Positions 53,406-62,454 of a stretch of 64,000 bases of DNA are shown in pieces. Both the position numbers and the translations under genes were made by a program. This DNA is from MVRV01 sp964646755 (GTDB lineage: Bacteria; Desulfobacterota; Syntrophia; Syntrophales; Smithellaceae): contig CAZYIE010000004.1 in the NCBI GenBank assembly GCA_964646755.1, positions 1 to 64,000 on the forward strand, given 5' to 3'. A model generated the notes under the pieces. It saw only the letters and a program-made list of their open reading frames with translations, was not told the origin of the DNA and did not search any database. Position 1 is the stretch's first letter. Each line of letters starts with the position of its first letter.

Positions 53406-54130
53406 TTAAAAGAAGCCTTAACCGAAAGTGGGATGAACTGAGGCCCATTAAAATTACAAATAACTATTTGCAAAATACAGCTTCTGTTCTTGTTGAATTT
53501 GGCAATACGAAAGTTATTTGCACCGCGGCGCTCGATGAGAAAACGGCGCCCTTCTTGAGGAATACGGGTAAAGGTTGGCTAACGGCTGAATACTCCATGT
53601 TGCCGATGGCCACTCAGACAAGAACGGCAAGGGAAGCTACGCGTGGCCGCCAGGGTGGCCGGACTCACGAAATCCAGCGGCTGATAGGAAGATCTCTGCG
53701 GGCAGTAACAAACTTAACTGCCTTTGGTGAAAAAACGATTTATATTGATTGCGACGTTATTCAAGCTGATGGGGGAACAAGAACGGCATCAATTACCGGC
53801 GCGTTTGTCGCACTTGTGGATTTATTTCAAAAGATGAAACAAGATGGTATTGTAGAAAAAATTCCCTTAAGCGATTATGTGTCGGCAATCAGTGTAGGCA
53901 TTGTCGATAATGAAGTTATAATTGATCTGGAATATGAAGAAGATTCCAATGCTGAAGTCGATATGAATTTTGTAATGACCGGTTCCGGGCTGTTCATCGA
54001 AGTTCAGGGGACTGCTGAACATCTGCCGTTCAATAAAGAGCAATTAGACAAAATGACCGAATTGGCAGCAATCGGCATAAAGCAAATAACCGCCAAACAA
54101 AAAGAGGTTACTGGTAATTGGCGTTCATGA
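53402..54130 (+). CDS. rph: ribonuclease PH
   Basis: This 242-residue phosphorolytic 3'-5' exonuclease has the RxxxEIQRLIGRSLRA motif (about 84-101), the DCDVIQADGGTRTA segment (about 116-129) and DLEYEEDSNAEVD (about 178-190). It trims tRNA 3' ends. It starts with GTG inside the amidase stop and ends inside the ATG of rdgB, so the three are translationally coupled. Confidence 0.95.
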   Translation: MIKRSLNRKWDELRPIKITNNYLQNTASVLVEFGNTKVICTAALDEKTAPFLRNTGKGWLTAEYSMLPMATQTRTAREATRGRQGGRTHEIQRLIGRSLRAVTNLTAFGEKTIYIDCDVIQADGGTRTASITGAFVALVDLFQKMKQDGIVEKIPLSDYVSAISVGIVDNEVIIDLEYEEDSNAEVDMNFVMTGSGLFIEVQGTAEHLPFNKEQLDKMTELAAIGIKQITAKQKEVTGNWRS

Positions 54131-54714
54131 AAATAGTTTTTGCATCAGGAAATGAGGGGAAAGTAAAAGAAGTAAAATCAATGCTCTCAGCAACGGGGAT
54201 TGATTTGGTTTCTTTAAACACTTATTCTGCTGTTCCGGAAATTGTGGAAGATGGCGCCAGTTTTCTGGCGAATGCCTTAAAGAAGGCCAGAATTATTTCC
54301 GAATTTACCGGTGAAACAGTATTGGCGGATGACTCGGGTTTGATGGTTAATGTTTTAAATGGAGAACCGGGCATCTATTCTGCTCGATATGCCGGACTCA
54401 ATGCCACTGACGAAGAAAATAATGCTAAGCTCCTAGCCAAATTAAAAAAAATGCCTCCGGAAAAAAGAGACGCTTCCTTTCACTGCGTTTTAGTTCTATA
54501 TCGGACGGACGGGACGTTCGACTCTTTCGAAGGTGAATGGCAGGGGCAGATAATTGATGAAAAACGCGGCGAGAATGGCTTTGGTTATGATCCGATTTTC
54601 TGGATACCGGAGCTGAAAATGACCGCCGCGGAATTACCGGCCGACATTAAGAACAAAGCAAGTCATCGCGGGCAGGCAGTTGCTAAATTAAAAAGCCGTC
54701 TGCTGTCAAAATGA
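54127..54714 (+). CDS. rdgB: XTP/dITP diphosphatase (RdgB/HAM1)
   Basis: This 195-residue house-cleaning pyrophosphatase has the SGNEGKxxE motif (about 7-15), the catalytic ADDSGL (about 66-71) and the SHRGxA motif near the C-terminus. It removes XTP and dITP from the nucleotide pool. I start at ATG 54127, which overlaps the rph stop, rather than the TTG nine bases upstream. The tRNA-Pro gene follows 15 bases later. Confidence 0.94.
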   Translation: MKIVFASGNEGKVKEVKSMLSATGIDLVSLNTYSAVPEIVEDGASFLANALKKARIISEFTGETVLADDSGLMVNVLNGEPGIYSARYAGLNATDEENNAKLLAKLKKMPPEKRDASFHCVLVLYRTDGTFDSFEGEWQGQIIDEKRGENGFGYDPIFWIPELKMTAAELPADIKNKASHRGQAVAKLKSRLLSK

Positions 54715-54729
54715 TAAAAGAATTAAAAA

Positions 54730-54806
54730 CGGGGCGTAGCGCAGCTTGGTAGCGCGCTTGCTTTGGGAGCAAGATGTCGCAGGTTCAAATCCTGCCGCCC
54801 CGACCA
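54730..54806 (+). tRNA. tRNA-Pro (anticodon TGG)
   Basis: The 77-base cloverleaf has a CGGGGCG/CGCCCCG acceptor stem, an anticodon arm CTTGC-TTTGGGA-GCAAG with anticodon TGG, a GCAGG-TTCAAAT-CCTGC T-arm, and an encoded CCA end. It is downstream of rdgB on the same strand. Confidence 0.95.
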
Positions 54807-54814
54807 GTAAAATC

Positions 54815-54850
54815 AAGGAGTTACGCTGCTTTCGGTAACTCCTTTTTATT
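54815..54850 (+). terminator. intrinsic terminator after tRNA-Pro
   Basis: AAGGAGTTAC (54815-54824) and GTAACTCCTT (54835-54844) pair perfectly and are followed by TTTATTT. It lies eight bases after the CCA end and should close the amidase-rph-rdgB-tRNA transcript. Confidence 0.8.
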
Positions 54851-55019
54851 TGAGGCAGATAGACCTTGTTTCCCGATATTTAGGTTGATATTTGTGTTCT
54901 CAGATTGCTGTGTAGTCTACAAAAATTCATATCTCATTCAACTATGCTTTATTCCAGTGCCGCATATTTCATGAAATCATTAAATTTCCTTGCCTATCTA
55001 TAATTATCCTCTCGCAAAA

Positions 55020-55358
55020 TTAGAAATAGGATTTGTAATGCGGTGTGCAGAATATGTCTGTGTATCCGTGGTGGTTGTCCCGACACGCCGGGAATTTCTC
55101 GTTGCACTTGTCCTGCCAGTGAGCATTGTCAGTTTTGTCCCCGTCACAGTGCCAGGGGCGACAGCCTGTGGGAAGCTTATAGCAGCATTTGATGTTGTCG
55201 AGGGTCCCGATGGTCTGTTCAGACGAATTGCCGTAGTTGTCGTAAAGCCTCTGTTGGCATTCGATTTTATTAGGGCATTGATAATCCATGACCGGACCCT
55301 GTGCAAGACTGGGGAACGAAAAGAGAAAACAAAGGAAAAGTGATACAAGAATACGCAT
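55020..55358 (-). CDS. small cysteine-rich secreted protein of unknown function
   Basis: This 112-residue protein has a clear signal peptide (about 1-20, ending SLAQG). The mature part of about 92 residues contains nine cysteines, including a CC pair, and many aromatic residues, so it is probably disulfide-bonded and secreted or periplasmic. I do not recognise the family. AAAGGAA precedes the ATG at good spacing. The opposite strand is also open here but lacks such features. It lies 65 bases from panE and may share its transcript. Confidence 0.7.
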   Translation of the reverse strand: MRILVSLFLCFLFSFPSLAQGPVMDYQCPNKIECQQRLYDNYGNSSEQTIGTLDNIKCCYKLPTGCRPWHCDGDKTDNAHWQDKCNEKFPACRDNHHGYTDIFCTPHYKSYF

Positions 55359-55406
55359 GCTAAGTTCCTTTCATTGCCGATGATAGTAATTTATCTTGTA
55401 TTCATT

Positions 55407-56342
55407 TTATTTGTTTTTTAACAATGTGCTCTGCAGCTCCCGGGGCTTTAACATTGCGTAGGCAAACCTCATGACCGGCGTCGGCACATTATATTTTATG
55501 CCCAAACGCACTGCTACACCGATCATGGATTCCAGTTCGGAAGGCTTTCCGGATTCCACGTCGCGTTGCATCGACGGCTTTATGCCCGGTTCACTGCTGT
55601 CAATAAAGGCCAGTGTTTTGGCGGCCACATCAGCGTCCAGTGTTACACCACTCGCCAGGGCCAAAGCTGCCACCTCGTTTATCGCTTCGCCGAGCATTGC
55701 CCGTGCTTCCGGTACGTGGCGGTAATCGCCAAAAGTCATCCGGGTCAAGCTTCCCATGAGCATCACCGGTGCGATAAAGACGAATTTTGTCCAGAGTACT
55801 TTTAAGATATTTTCACTAAATTCCACGGTGAAGCCGGCTGCATTAAATGCATCATAAACAGCCTGGAGGCGTGACGTCTTCTGGCCGTTGAACTCGCCTA
55901 ACGCGATGCGGCGAAACTGACTGTACTGGCCGATTACCCCGGGCGCCTCCAGCGCCACTGAGCACCAGGTTGTGCCACCCAGCATGTGCTCCATTCCCAC
56001 GACCGTGCCGATGCGATCCGCCGAATCTATGCCGTTCTGGAGAGAAATAACCACAGTATTTGGGCCTATCATAGGTTTGATCAAGACCGCTGCTTCATCT
56101 GTCTGATAAGTTTTGGTTGCAAAAAGAATGACGTCGGCAATTCCCGCTTCCGAAGGATTATCGGTTGCTTTGGCCGGAAAAATGCTGAAATCGCCATGGA
56201 CGCTTTTAACGATTAGCCCCTTCTCCCGAATGGCCTCAAGATGAGCACCACGGGCGATAAAGGTTACATCCTGACCGCTTCGCGAAAGCAGACCCCCGTA
56301 ATAGCCGCCGATACCACCTGTACCCATAATGGCAAACTTCAT
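55407..56342 (-). CDS. panE: ketopantoate reductase family (PanE/ApbA)
   Basis: This 311-residue NADPH-dependent reductase has the nucleotide loop GTGGIGGYYG (about 7-16), an NG motif (QNGIDS, about 99-104) and the catalytic Lys in VLWTKFVF (about 182-189). It would reduce 2-dehydropantoate for pantothenate and CoA synthesis. Paralogues of this family act on other 2-oxo acids, so the substrate is not certain. AAAGGGGGGA lies ahead of the start. Confidence 0.87.
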   Translation of the reverse strand: MKFAIMGTGGIGGYYGGLLSRSGQDVTFIARGAHLEAIREKGLIVKSVHGDFSIFPAKATDNPSEAGIADVILFATKTYQTDEAAVLIKPMIGPNTVVISLQNGIDSADRIGTVVGMEHMLGGTTWCSVALEAPGVIGQYSQFRRIALGEFNGQKTSRLQAVYDAFNAAGFTVEFSENILKVLWTKFVFIAPVMLMGSLTRMTFGDYRHVPEARAMLGEAINEVAALALASGVTLDADVAAKTLAFIDSSEPGIKPSMQRDVESGKPSELESMIGVAVRLGIKYNVPTPVMRFAYAMLKPRELQSTLLKNK

Positions 56343-56627
56343 ATGTGTGTCCCCCCTTTACTTTTTTAAGTTAAGGTTTAATTCCATCGGGTTCGATCTT
56401 TCAAACAGGTTAAACATAGGGAAGTTCCGGTTGTCTGTCAATATATTTTCACTTTCGTCACTTCCAAGAAAGATTCTCAGGCAGTGCTTGACCAATGGGT
56501 CTGGTTTCTGGCAATATAAAACAAATTACAGAAAATGCCCCGGTCATGAGGACGTTAAGGGCAGAAGATTCCTCAATACATATTTTTTTGTTCCACATAT
56601 AATATAAGCAATGCGGAGGGATAGTTT

Positions 56628-57788
56628 ATGCAGAACTTTATTTTTGAAAATACCACAAAAATTATTTTCGGAAGGGGGCAGATAAGCCATATAGGGAGGG
56701 AAGTTGCCCGTTTTGGCCGTAAAGTATTACTGGTGTATGGACGCGAGAGCATCAAGAAGAACGGAATTTATGATCAGGTAATGTCCTCATTGCGGGAAGT
56801 CGGTTTGCCGATTGTGGAATTTTCTGGTGTTAAATCAAACCCGATGCTTGGTCATGTCCAGAAGGGAATTTGTCTGGCGCGCGAGGCGCAGGTGGATGTT
56901 GTTCTAGCCGTCGGCGGCGGCAGCGTGATCGATACCGCCAAAACAATTGCCGCGGGTGTAACGGCTGATCATGATGTCTGGGATTTCTTCACGTATAAAA
57001 AAACGGTTCTTGGTGCCCTGCCGGTCTTGACCGTGCTGACTCTGGCCGCCAGCGCCTCGGAGATGAATTCAGCTGCCGTAATCACTCGCGAGGAAGGTTT
57101 GCAGAAGTTCAGTTTTCGCTCACTACATGTTCAGCCGCGCGTCTCTATCCTTGATCCCACAGCGCTTTTCAGCCTCCCGGCGGCATACAGTTCCTACAGT
57201 GGTGTTGATGCCATTTCTCACCTGCTGGAAACATACTTCAATAATGAGGAACCCGACAGCCCCTTTCAGGATAGATTAGTGGAATGTCTCCTGCACACTA
57301 TCATAGAAAGCACGGAAATAATTCTTCAGGAACCGGCTAACTATAATGCCCGCGCGAATATGATGTGGACGACGACTTGGGCTTTCAACGGATTGCCTGC
57401 GGCGGGCCTGGGCAGGGTTACTCTCCCTGTGCACATGATCGAGCATTCGCTCAGTGCTATCTACGATATGGCTCATGGTGCGGGGCTTGCCGTAGTTTTG
57501 CCCGGCTGGATGCGTTATACATTGAATAGGAATCAACGGAAACTGGCGCAGCTGGCGCGGGCAATATTCCACATAGAAGGCAGCGATGAGAAGGCGGCGG
57601 GAGAAGGTATTGTCAGGCTGAAGGGTTGGTTTGCCGCCATTGGTTGCCCCGTTTCCTTGCAGGACGCGGGAATTTCCGAAAAGGATATTAATAAAATTGC
57701 AGAAAATGCCTTTACTTTGGCTCAGACCTGGCAATTGCCTGATTACACCAAAGAAGTGATTATCGATATTTTGCGACAGTGCCGGTAA
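56628..57788 (+). CDS. iron-containing alcohol dehydrogenase (butanol dehydrogenase-like)
   Basis: This 386-residue group III dehydrogenase has the GGGSVIDTAK nucleotide loop (about 95-104) and metal ligands in DAISHLLETY (about 195-204), MIEHSLSA (about 270-277) and HGAGLAVVLPGW (about 285-296). It resembles NADH-dependent butanol dehydrogenases, which interconvert aldehydes and alcohols. It is monocistronic by position. The following promoter (57837) serves cstA. Confidence 0.92.
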   Translation: MQNFIFENTTKIIFGRGQISHIGREVARFGRKVLLVYGRESIKKNGIYDQVMSSLREVGLPIVEFSGVKSNPMLGHVQKGICLAREAQVDVVLAVGGGSVIDTAKTIAAGVTADHDVWDFFTYKKTVLGALPVLTVLTLAASASEMNSAAVITREEGLQKFSFRSLHVQPRVSILDPTALFSLPAAYSSYSGVDAISHLLETYFNNEEPDSPFQDRLVECLLHTIIESTEIILQEPANYNARANMMWTTTWAFNGLPAAGLGRVTLPVHMIEHSLSAIYDMAHGAGLAVVLPGWMRYTLNRNQRKLAQLARAIFHIEGSDEKAAGEGIVRLKGWFAAIGCPVSLQDAGISEKDINKIAENAFTLAQTWQLPDYTKEVIIDILRQCR

Positions 57789-57836
57789 ATGGTCCATCAT
57801 ATTTGTGTCATTGCAGAAAAATTACAGAAAAAATTA

Positions 57837-57865
57837 TTGACATTCAGTACTTTGAATCATATTAT
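57837..57865 (+). promoter_or_regulatory. sigma-70 promoter of cstA
   Basis: TTGACA (57837-57842), 17 bases and TATTAT (57860-57865) are close to consensus. Transcription would begin about 115 bases before the cstA start at 57987. Confidence 0.65.
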
Positions 57866-57986
57866 GTCGCCAATTATTAAGTGCCGCCTGTAAAGACTAC
57901 GTTCATCCTGCGGTTATAATATCATCCGGGGATGGAAATAGGATATACCATTTTTATTAATCTTTAATTTGGGAAAGGAGGCAGTA

Positions 57987-59748
57987 ATGACCACAACTGT
58001 TATTATCATTATCGGATTTATTCTTTACATGGGGCTCTACTTCACCTACGGAAAGAAGATAGAGCGTGACGTCGTAAATGCATCGGACGCGATTGATGCC
58101 CCGTCGAAGCGTCTTTACGACGGCATCGATTATGTTCCCGCCCACAGAGCCGTTCTCTTCGGGCACCATTTTTCTTCCATCGCCGGTGCAGGTCCTATCA
58201 TCGGGCCGTCGCTGGCCATGTGCTGGGGATGGCTGCCGGGCCTTCTTTGGGTCTGGATTGGCAACGTCTTTATTGGTGCCATCCATGATTACCTGGCCCT
58301 GATGGCTTCGATTCGCTATGACGGGAAATCTGTCCAATTTGTCGCCTCTGACCTCATCTCCAAGCGGACGGGGACAGCCTTTTACTGGATCGTCTTCTTC
58401 CTCTTGGTTCTGGTCGTTGCCGCCTTTGCTACAGTTATTTCATCCATGTTTGTGAAAACCCCGGAAATTGCCGGCGCTTCTGTCTATGTAACCATTGCCG
58501 CCATCATTCTGGGGGTTCTGATCTACCGGATAAAAATGAATCTGCCGCTGGCAACTATTATCGGGCTCATCATGCTTGCTGTTGCCATCTGGCTGGGTAC
58601 AATCACTCCGATTGCGGCGAGCTTCGAAGTCTGGCTGATTGTTCTCTTTATTTATATTATCATTGCGGCGGCTATTCCGGTGAATATACTTTTGCAGCCG
58701 CGTGATTATCTCAACTCCTTCCTGCTCTATATCGGGATCGCAGTTGGTTTTATCGCGGCGGTAGTGACCTTCCGGGGGATGGAGATTCCCATGTACTCCA
58801 CTTTTGCCCCGATACTGATCGGCGGCAAGGCAACACCATTCTGGCCGGCCATTCCGCTGATCATCGCCTGCGGGTCGCTTTCCGGCTTTCACGCCCTGGT
58901 GGCCTCCGGGACATCGTCCAAGCAGATTGCCAAGGAAAGTGATGCCCTCTTCATCGGTTATGGCTCCATGTTTACCGAAGGATTCCTTTCGACGTTGATT
59001 ATCTGTGCCATCGGCGGGTTCGGTTACACTGCTCTGAAGAATGCTCATGCCGCCCAGATGGCTGTAGAAGCGGCTAAAGNNNNNNNNNNTGGCGGTTCCC
59101 CTGGCCTTAACTTTCGATAATTGGGGCGCTCTTTTTACCAAGACTACGGAGGCACTGAAGCTTTCCCAGGCCAATCTGGTCATTCAGACTTACTCAGATA
59201 TGGTGGCGGCCAGTTTCCTGTCCTTCATACCCGTAAAACTGGTCAAAGTCATCGCCGGGTTGTGGATCTCCGCCTTTGCCCTCACGACTCTGGATACGAC
59301 GAACCGCATTGCCCGCTATTGCCTGGTGGAAATGCTGGCTCCCGTAAAAAGCAAGATGGAAGGGCTGTATAATGTACTGACGAATCGTTGGATCGCTTCG
59401 TTGATTCCTGCGGGAATCGGTATCTATCTTGCCTGGAGTAAGAACTTCACAATCATCTGGCCTTCCTTCGGTGCAGCTAACCAGCTCATTGCCTCCATCG
59501 CGCTCATGACCGGTGCTGCCTTTGTGGCCAAGAAGCTGAAATCGAAATTTGCCATTATGGCGATAATTCCGGCCTGGATTCTCTGGGTGACAGTTACCGC
59601 AGCCATTATCTGGTTCATGATTGTTGTCATGCCCGCATCCATCGCCAAACAACCGGGTCCGGGTTGGACGGTGCAGATTATCATGGGAATCATGCTGGTT
59701 TTAAACGTCCTGTTCATTGTGGATTTTGTCAAGTCCCGGAAGGAATAA
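57987..59748 (+). CDS. cstA: carbon starvation protein CstA (peptide/pyruvate transporter), split by an assembly gap
   Basis: This membrane protein of about 585 residues has a chain of roughly 14-16 hydrophobic helices. The N-terminal part carries the conserved RYDGIDYVP-like YDGIDYVPA and the HHFSSIAGAGPI-type motif, and the second part has TTLDTTNRIARY and FGAANQLIA. Ten N at 59080-59089 interrupt it; the frame differs across the gap, which I read as a wrong gap length, not a frameshift. CstA proteins import peptides or pyruvate. AAAGGAGG precedes ATG 57987. A perfect terminator follows. Confidence 0.9.
59080..59089. other. assembly gap inside cstA
   Basis: Ten N interrupt cstA. The reading frame changes from frame 3 to frame 1 across them, so the true gap length cannot be ten bases. 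Confidence 0.99.
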
Positions 59749-59779
59749 AAGCTTTATAACGTTTCCTTATTTAACGCAT

Positions 59780-59818
59780 CGGTGCACGGTGCCCCAACAC
59801 CGTGCACCGGTTTTTTTT
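59780..59818 (+). terminator. strong intrinsic terminator after cstA
   Basis: CGGTGCACGGTG (59780-59791) and CACCGTGCACCG (59798-59809) pair perfectly, followed by G and eight T. It closes cstA. The next start codon (59833) comes only 14 bases after the T-run. Confidence 0.92.
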
Positions 59819-59832
59819 CACACAGAGGATAA

Positions 59833-60114
59833 ATGACACCGTCGATATTTAACTGGTGCAAGCAACTCATCTGCGACATCGATACCGCCGGGCGGGAGAG
59901 TCTGGTTTCCCTGACTTGTCTGGAATTGCAGGAAATCGAGAATATCTTCTCGCTGCTCATCCTTGGTTCCTTCGTCGGATTGCCATCTCCCCCCACATTC
60001 CTTTCTGTCGAACTCTTGCCTTTTATGCAACAGGAGCTCGCATCCATGAACCACAAGGCGGAGAATTCAGAGGATATGCTGGCGGAAATAGTCGGCACAC
60101 TGGGGATTGACTGA
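59833..60114 (+). CDS. small protein of unknown function coupled to the ArsA-like ATPase
   Basis: This 93-residue, acidic and leucine-rich protein is preceded by AGAGGAT. Its TGA overlaps the ATG of the ArsA-like ATPase gene (TGATG at 60112-60116), so the two are co-translated. No family is recognised. Cysteines at 9, 14 and 29 are the only notable residues. Being first in a four-gene coupled operon, it probably works with the ATPase. Confidence 0.65.
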   Translation: MTPSIFNWCKQLICDIDTAGRESLVSLTCLELQEIENIFSLLILGSFVGLPSPPTFLSVELLPFMQQELASMNHKAENSEDMLAEIVGTLGID

Positions 60115-61061
60115 TGCACATTATTTTTTTTACCGGAAAGGGTGGAGTAGGTAAATCTACAATGGCTGCTGCTTCCGCGTGGCAGCTTTCCCAACATCAC
60201 CGTGTTCTGATCGTATCTTTGGATCCCGCACATAACCTGGGAGACATCTTCGGTGTTCGCCTGAAAAATAAGCAGCTATGCTTTAAAGATAATCTCTGGC
60301 TTCAGGAAATTGATGTAAAGAAACTGGCGCGCGATTATCTGGGGCGCGAGATTGATGTCCTTTCGCAAACCTATAAGTACCTGCGGGCTTTGAATCTTGA
60401 CCAGTATTTCAATGTTTTGAAGTATTCTCCGGGTATCGAAGAATATGCGTTGCTGACAGGCATCGAAGAGACCATCAGGCAGGCGAAGAAATTTGATTAC
60501 ATTATTTTTGATACGCCGCCTACCGGCCTGACACTGCGTTTTCTGGCCTTGCCGCAGGTGACTATCACCTGGATTGACAGGTTGCAGCAGATTCGACGGC
60601 AGATTCTGGAGCGGCGCCACACGATTTCGAAGATCAGGGGGCCATTGCCGGAAGGGAAAAAGAATCCGGAAGTCAGGCTCAAATATGATGAAAAAACAGA
60701 TGACATTATGAACCGTCTGAAAGAGTTGAATCATAATTACACGGATTTGAATAATACGCTCCAGGGGGAGGGATGCAGTGTCATCCTCGTTTTCAATCCT
60801 GATTTGCTGTCACTGCGGGAATCGGAAAGATTGATCGAGGGGTTAAATGATTTGAAACTTCCCCTGCGGCTTTTAATAAATAATAAGGTGACTGAAGAGA
60901 ATTTGGCGATGGCCGGGCAGGTGGAAAAGAGCATCACGACAATGACCGGGAAAGTGCCTCTGCAGCGTGTGTCTCGGTCGAGTGATCTTTACAGCGGCCG
61001 TAAAGACCTGCTTTATGATATCGCCGAAGACCTCACTTATCATCTGGACAAAGGGAGATAG
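60114..61061 (+). CDS. ArsA/GET3-like anion-transporting ATPase
   Basis: This 315-residue cytoplasmic ATPase has the deviant Walker A GKGGVGKST (about 8-16), the switch I region SLDPAHNLGD (about 40-49) and switch II FDTPPTG (about 138-144). It lacks the paired cysteines of arsenite-type ArsA, and there is no arsenical gene nearby. Its neighbours are a small coupled protein, a membrane-anchored protein and a lipoprotein, which suggests a membrane-associated assembly or targeting role. Confidence 0.87.
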   Translation: MHIIFFTGKGGVGKSTMAAASAWQLSQHHRVLIVSLDPAHNLGDIFGVRLKNKQLCFKDNLWLQEIDVKKLARDYLGREIDVLSQTYKYLRALNLDQYFNVLKYSPGIEEYALLTGIEETIRQAKKFDYIIFDTPPTGLTLRFLALPQVTITWIDRLQQIRRQILERRHTISKIRGPLPEGKKNPEVRLKYDEKTDDIMNRLKELNHNYTDLNNTLQGEGCSVILVFNPDLLSLRESERLIEGLNDLKLPLRLLINNKVTEENLAMAGQVEKSITTMTGKVPLQRVSRSSDLYSGRKDLLYDIAEDLTYHLDKGR

Positions 61062-61066
61062 TGCCT

Positions 61067-61741
61067 ATGTTTGAATTCGATTATCTGGCTGGCCAGCCCT
61101 TGTTTTATCTGTTCATCGCTTTCTCCGCCCTTCTGGCCTATGGTTATTTCTGGGGCAAGAAAAAAAACCACCGGATTTTCCTTTCCGCCTTCAACGATCT
61201 GGTTGAAGTGGTGCGACCGGCGGATCAAACATTCACCAATATCGGTGGTTTGATCGGATATCATGCCGACCTGGTGAACAAGAAGGGTGAGCCGGTCGAG
61301 AAGGTGGAGGCGACAATAACCTTTCTCTCACGGCATTCCTGGCTTTGGCTGCCCATTTCCAAGCTGATTTGGAAGTATGACAGGCTCTTTATTACTATCC
61401 ACTTAAAGAAAGCACCAATAGGCGAGGGCCACCTTATTGAGGCCGGCTATGCCCGTTTCCGGGGACCGAAAATTACGAACTCAGATCGTTTGAAGCAGGA
61501 AACAATTCAGTGGGGGAGAGAAAATTTCCTTCTTTACTACCAGAACGCGCATGTTAAAGAGAAACTGGCGGCGTTGGTGAGCGATAACCCTGATCCGGGA
61601 GTAGTCCGCCATATCGCCTTGGTGCCGGAGTTGAACAGGTGCTTTATTTTTATGATTCCCCGCGTAGGTGAAGTGGCAAGGTCTCTTTCCCCCATCTACC
61701 GGTGGATTCCGTCTATATTGAAGCAGAGCAAGGAGAAATAA
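61067..61741 (+). CDS. membrane-anchored protein of unknown function
   Basis: This protein of about 224 residues begins with a short hydrophobic segment (about 10-27) that should anchor it in the membrane, followed by a soluble domain with mixed alpha/beta character. Start is GTG 61061 or ATG 61067; I take the ATG. Its TAA overlaps the ATG of the following lipoprotein gene (TAATG). No family is recognised. Position suggests that it works with the ArsA-like ATPase. Confidence 0.65.
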   Translation: MFEFDYLAGQPLFYLFIAFSALLAYGYFWGKKKNHRIFLSAFNDLVEVVRPADQTFTNIGGLIGYHADLVNKKGEPVEKVEATITFLSRHSWLWLPISKLIWKYDRLFITIHLKKAPIGEGHLIEAGYARFRGPKITNSDRLKQETIQWGRENFLLYYQNAHVKEKLAALVSDNPDPGVVRHIALVPELNRCFIFMIPRVGEVARSLSPIYRWIPSILKQSKEK

Positions 61742-62061
61742 TGATCAGAAACAAATTATTTATAGTTTTTGTTGTTTTAATCGGTTGCGGTTTCATCGGC
61801 GGTTGTGGTGATGCCGGAAAAGAGAAATCAGCACCAGTGGCCGAACAATTGAAGCAGACAGCGCCGCAGGCACTGCCAGCCGGAGCAAAAGCAGGTGTCA
61901 TGGGCTGTTATGAAGTGGGACTACGAACTGGCCGTTGTGCTGCCAAGATGATGAGCGGTTTGCCCTGCGATCCGGCTGATGAAATAACTATTCCGCCTGC
62001 ATGCAAAGATACCCCGGATATGGAAAAAGGCCTCTCCGACGGGAGAAAGTCCGTTTACTGA
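61741..62061 (+). CDS. putative lipoprotein of unknown function
   Basis: This 106-residue protein has a signal peptide with a lipobox IGGC at 19-22 and a mature region with four further cysteines (near 51, 61, 72 and 85). The start at 61741 is supported by AAGGAGA and by its overlap with the preceding stop. It ends the four-gene operon. The cysteines may form two disulfides. Function is unknown. Confidence 0.75.
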   Translation: MIRNKLFIVFVVLIGCGFIGGCGDAGKEKSAPVAEQLKQTAPQALPAGAKAGVMGCYEVGLRTGRCAAKMMSGLPCDPADEITIPPACKDTPDMEKGLSDGRKSVY

Positions 62062-62078
62062 TTTGTTTTTGCTTTGTT

Positions 62079-62351
62079 TTAGACGAACTCGATGGTCAGT
62101 TTAGGAAATTCTTTCTGTAATTCTGCTGTCAGGTCCCGGATGATTGTAGAAGCGATGGCATTGGCGATGGCCGCGCAAGTAACACACTTCGGCAGATGGC
62201 TGTAAAAATCGGTGAAGATATAGAGTGCCTTTTTTTCTTCGTTATAGCGCAGCCTTTTCACAACACCGAGTTCGGCAATCGGGAGATTGCTTTCGGGATC
62301 TCTGACTCTCTCGAGTACGGAATCTATTTTTTTTGTCATTTCGGGTGTCAT
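62079..62351 (-). CDS. DUF59/MIP18-like Fe-S assembly protein
   Basis: This 90-residue protein has the family pattern RVRDPESNLPIAELGVV (about 15-31) and a C-terminal CVTC pair (about 56-59). MIP18/DUF59 proteins (PaaD, SufT-like) help assemble or transfer Fe-S clusters. It is convergent with the ArsA-like operon 17 bases away, so a functional link with the Mrp/ArsA-type ATPase is tempting but unproven. Confidence 0.75.
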   Translation of the reverse strand: MTPEMTKKIDSVLERVRDPESNLPIAELGVVKRLRYNEEKKALYIFTDFYSHLPKCVTCAAIANAIASTIIRDLTAELQKEFPKLTIEFV

Positions 62352-62454
62352 AATGTTTTCAGCCGTTTTTCAGTGCTCATTTTGTGAAATAAATATAGTG
62401 AAGTCCCGTTTATATGTCAAATATTTATTCTCGGACGATAAGGAGGAATGATCC

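Noticed and set aside
54730..54806. tRNA-Pro as the attachment site of an integrated island
   Set aside because: No second copy of the tRNA 3' end and no integrase or phage gene is present downstream.
54990..55343. Plus-strand frame opposite the cysteine-rich protein
   Set aside because: It has no signal peptide, no good ribosome binding site, and the minus-strand product has clear secretion features.
59080..59200. True frameshift in cstA
   Set aside because: The frame change coincides exactly with the ten N, so it reflects unknown gap length.
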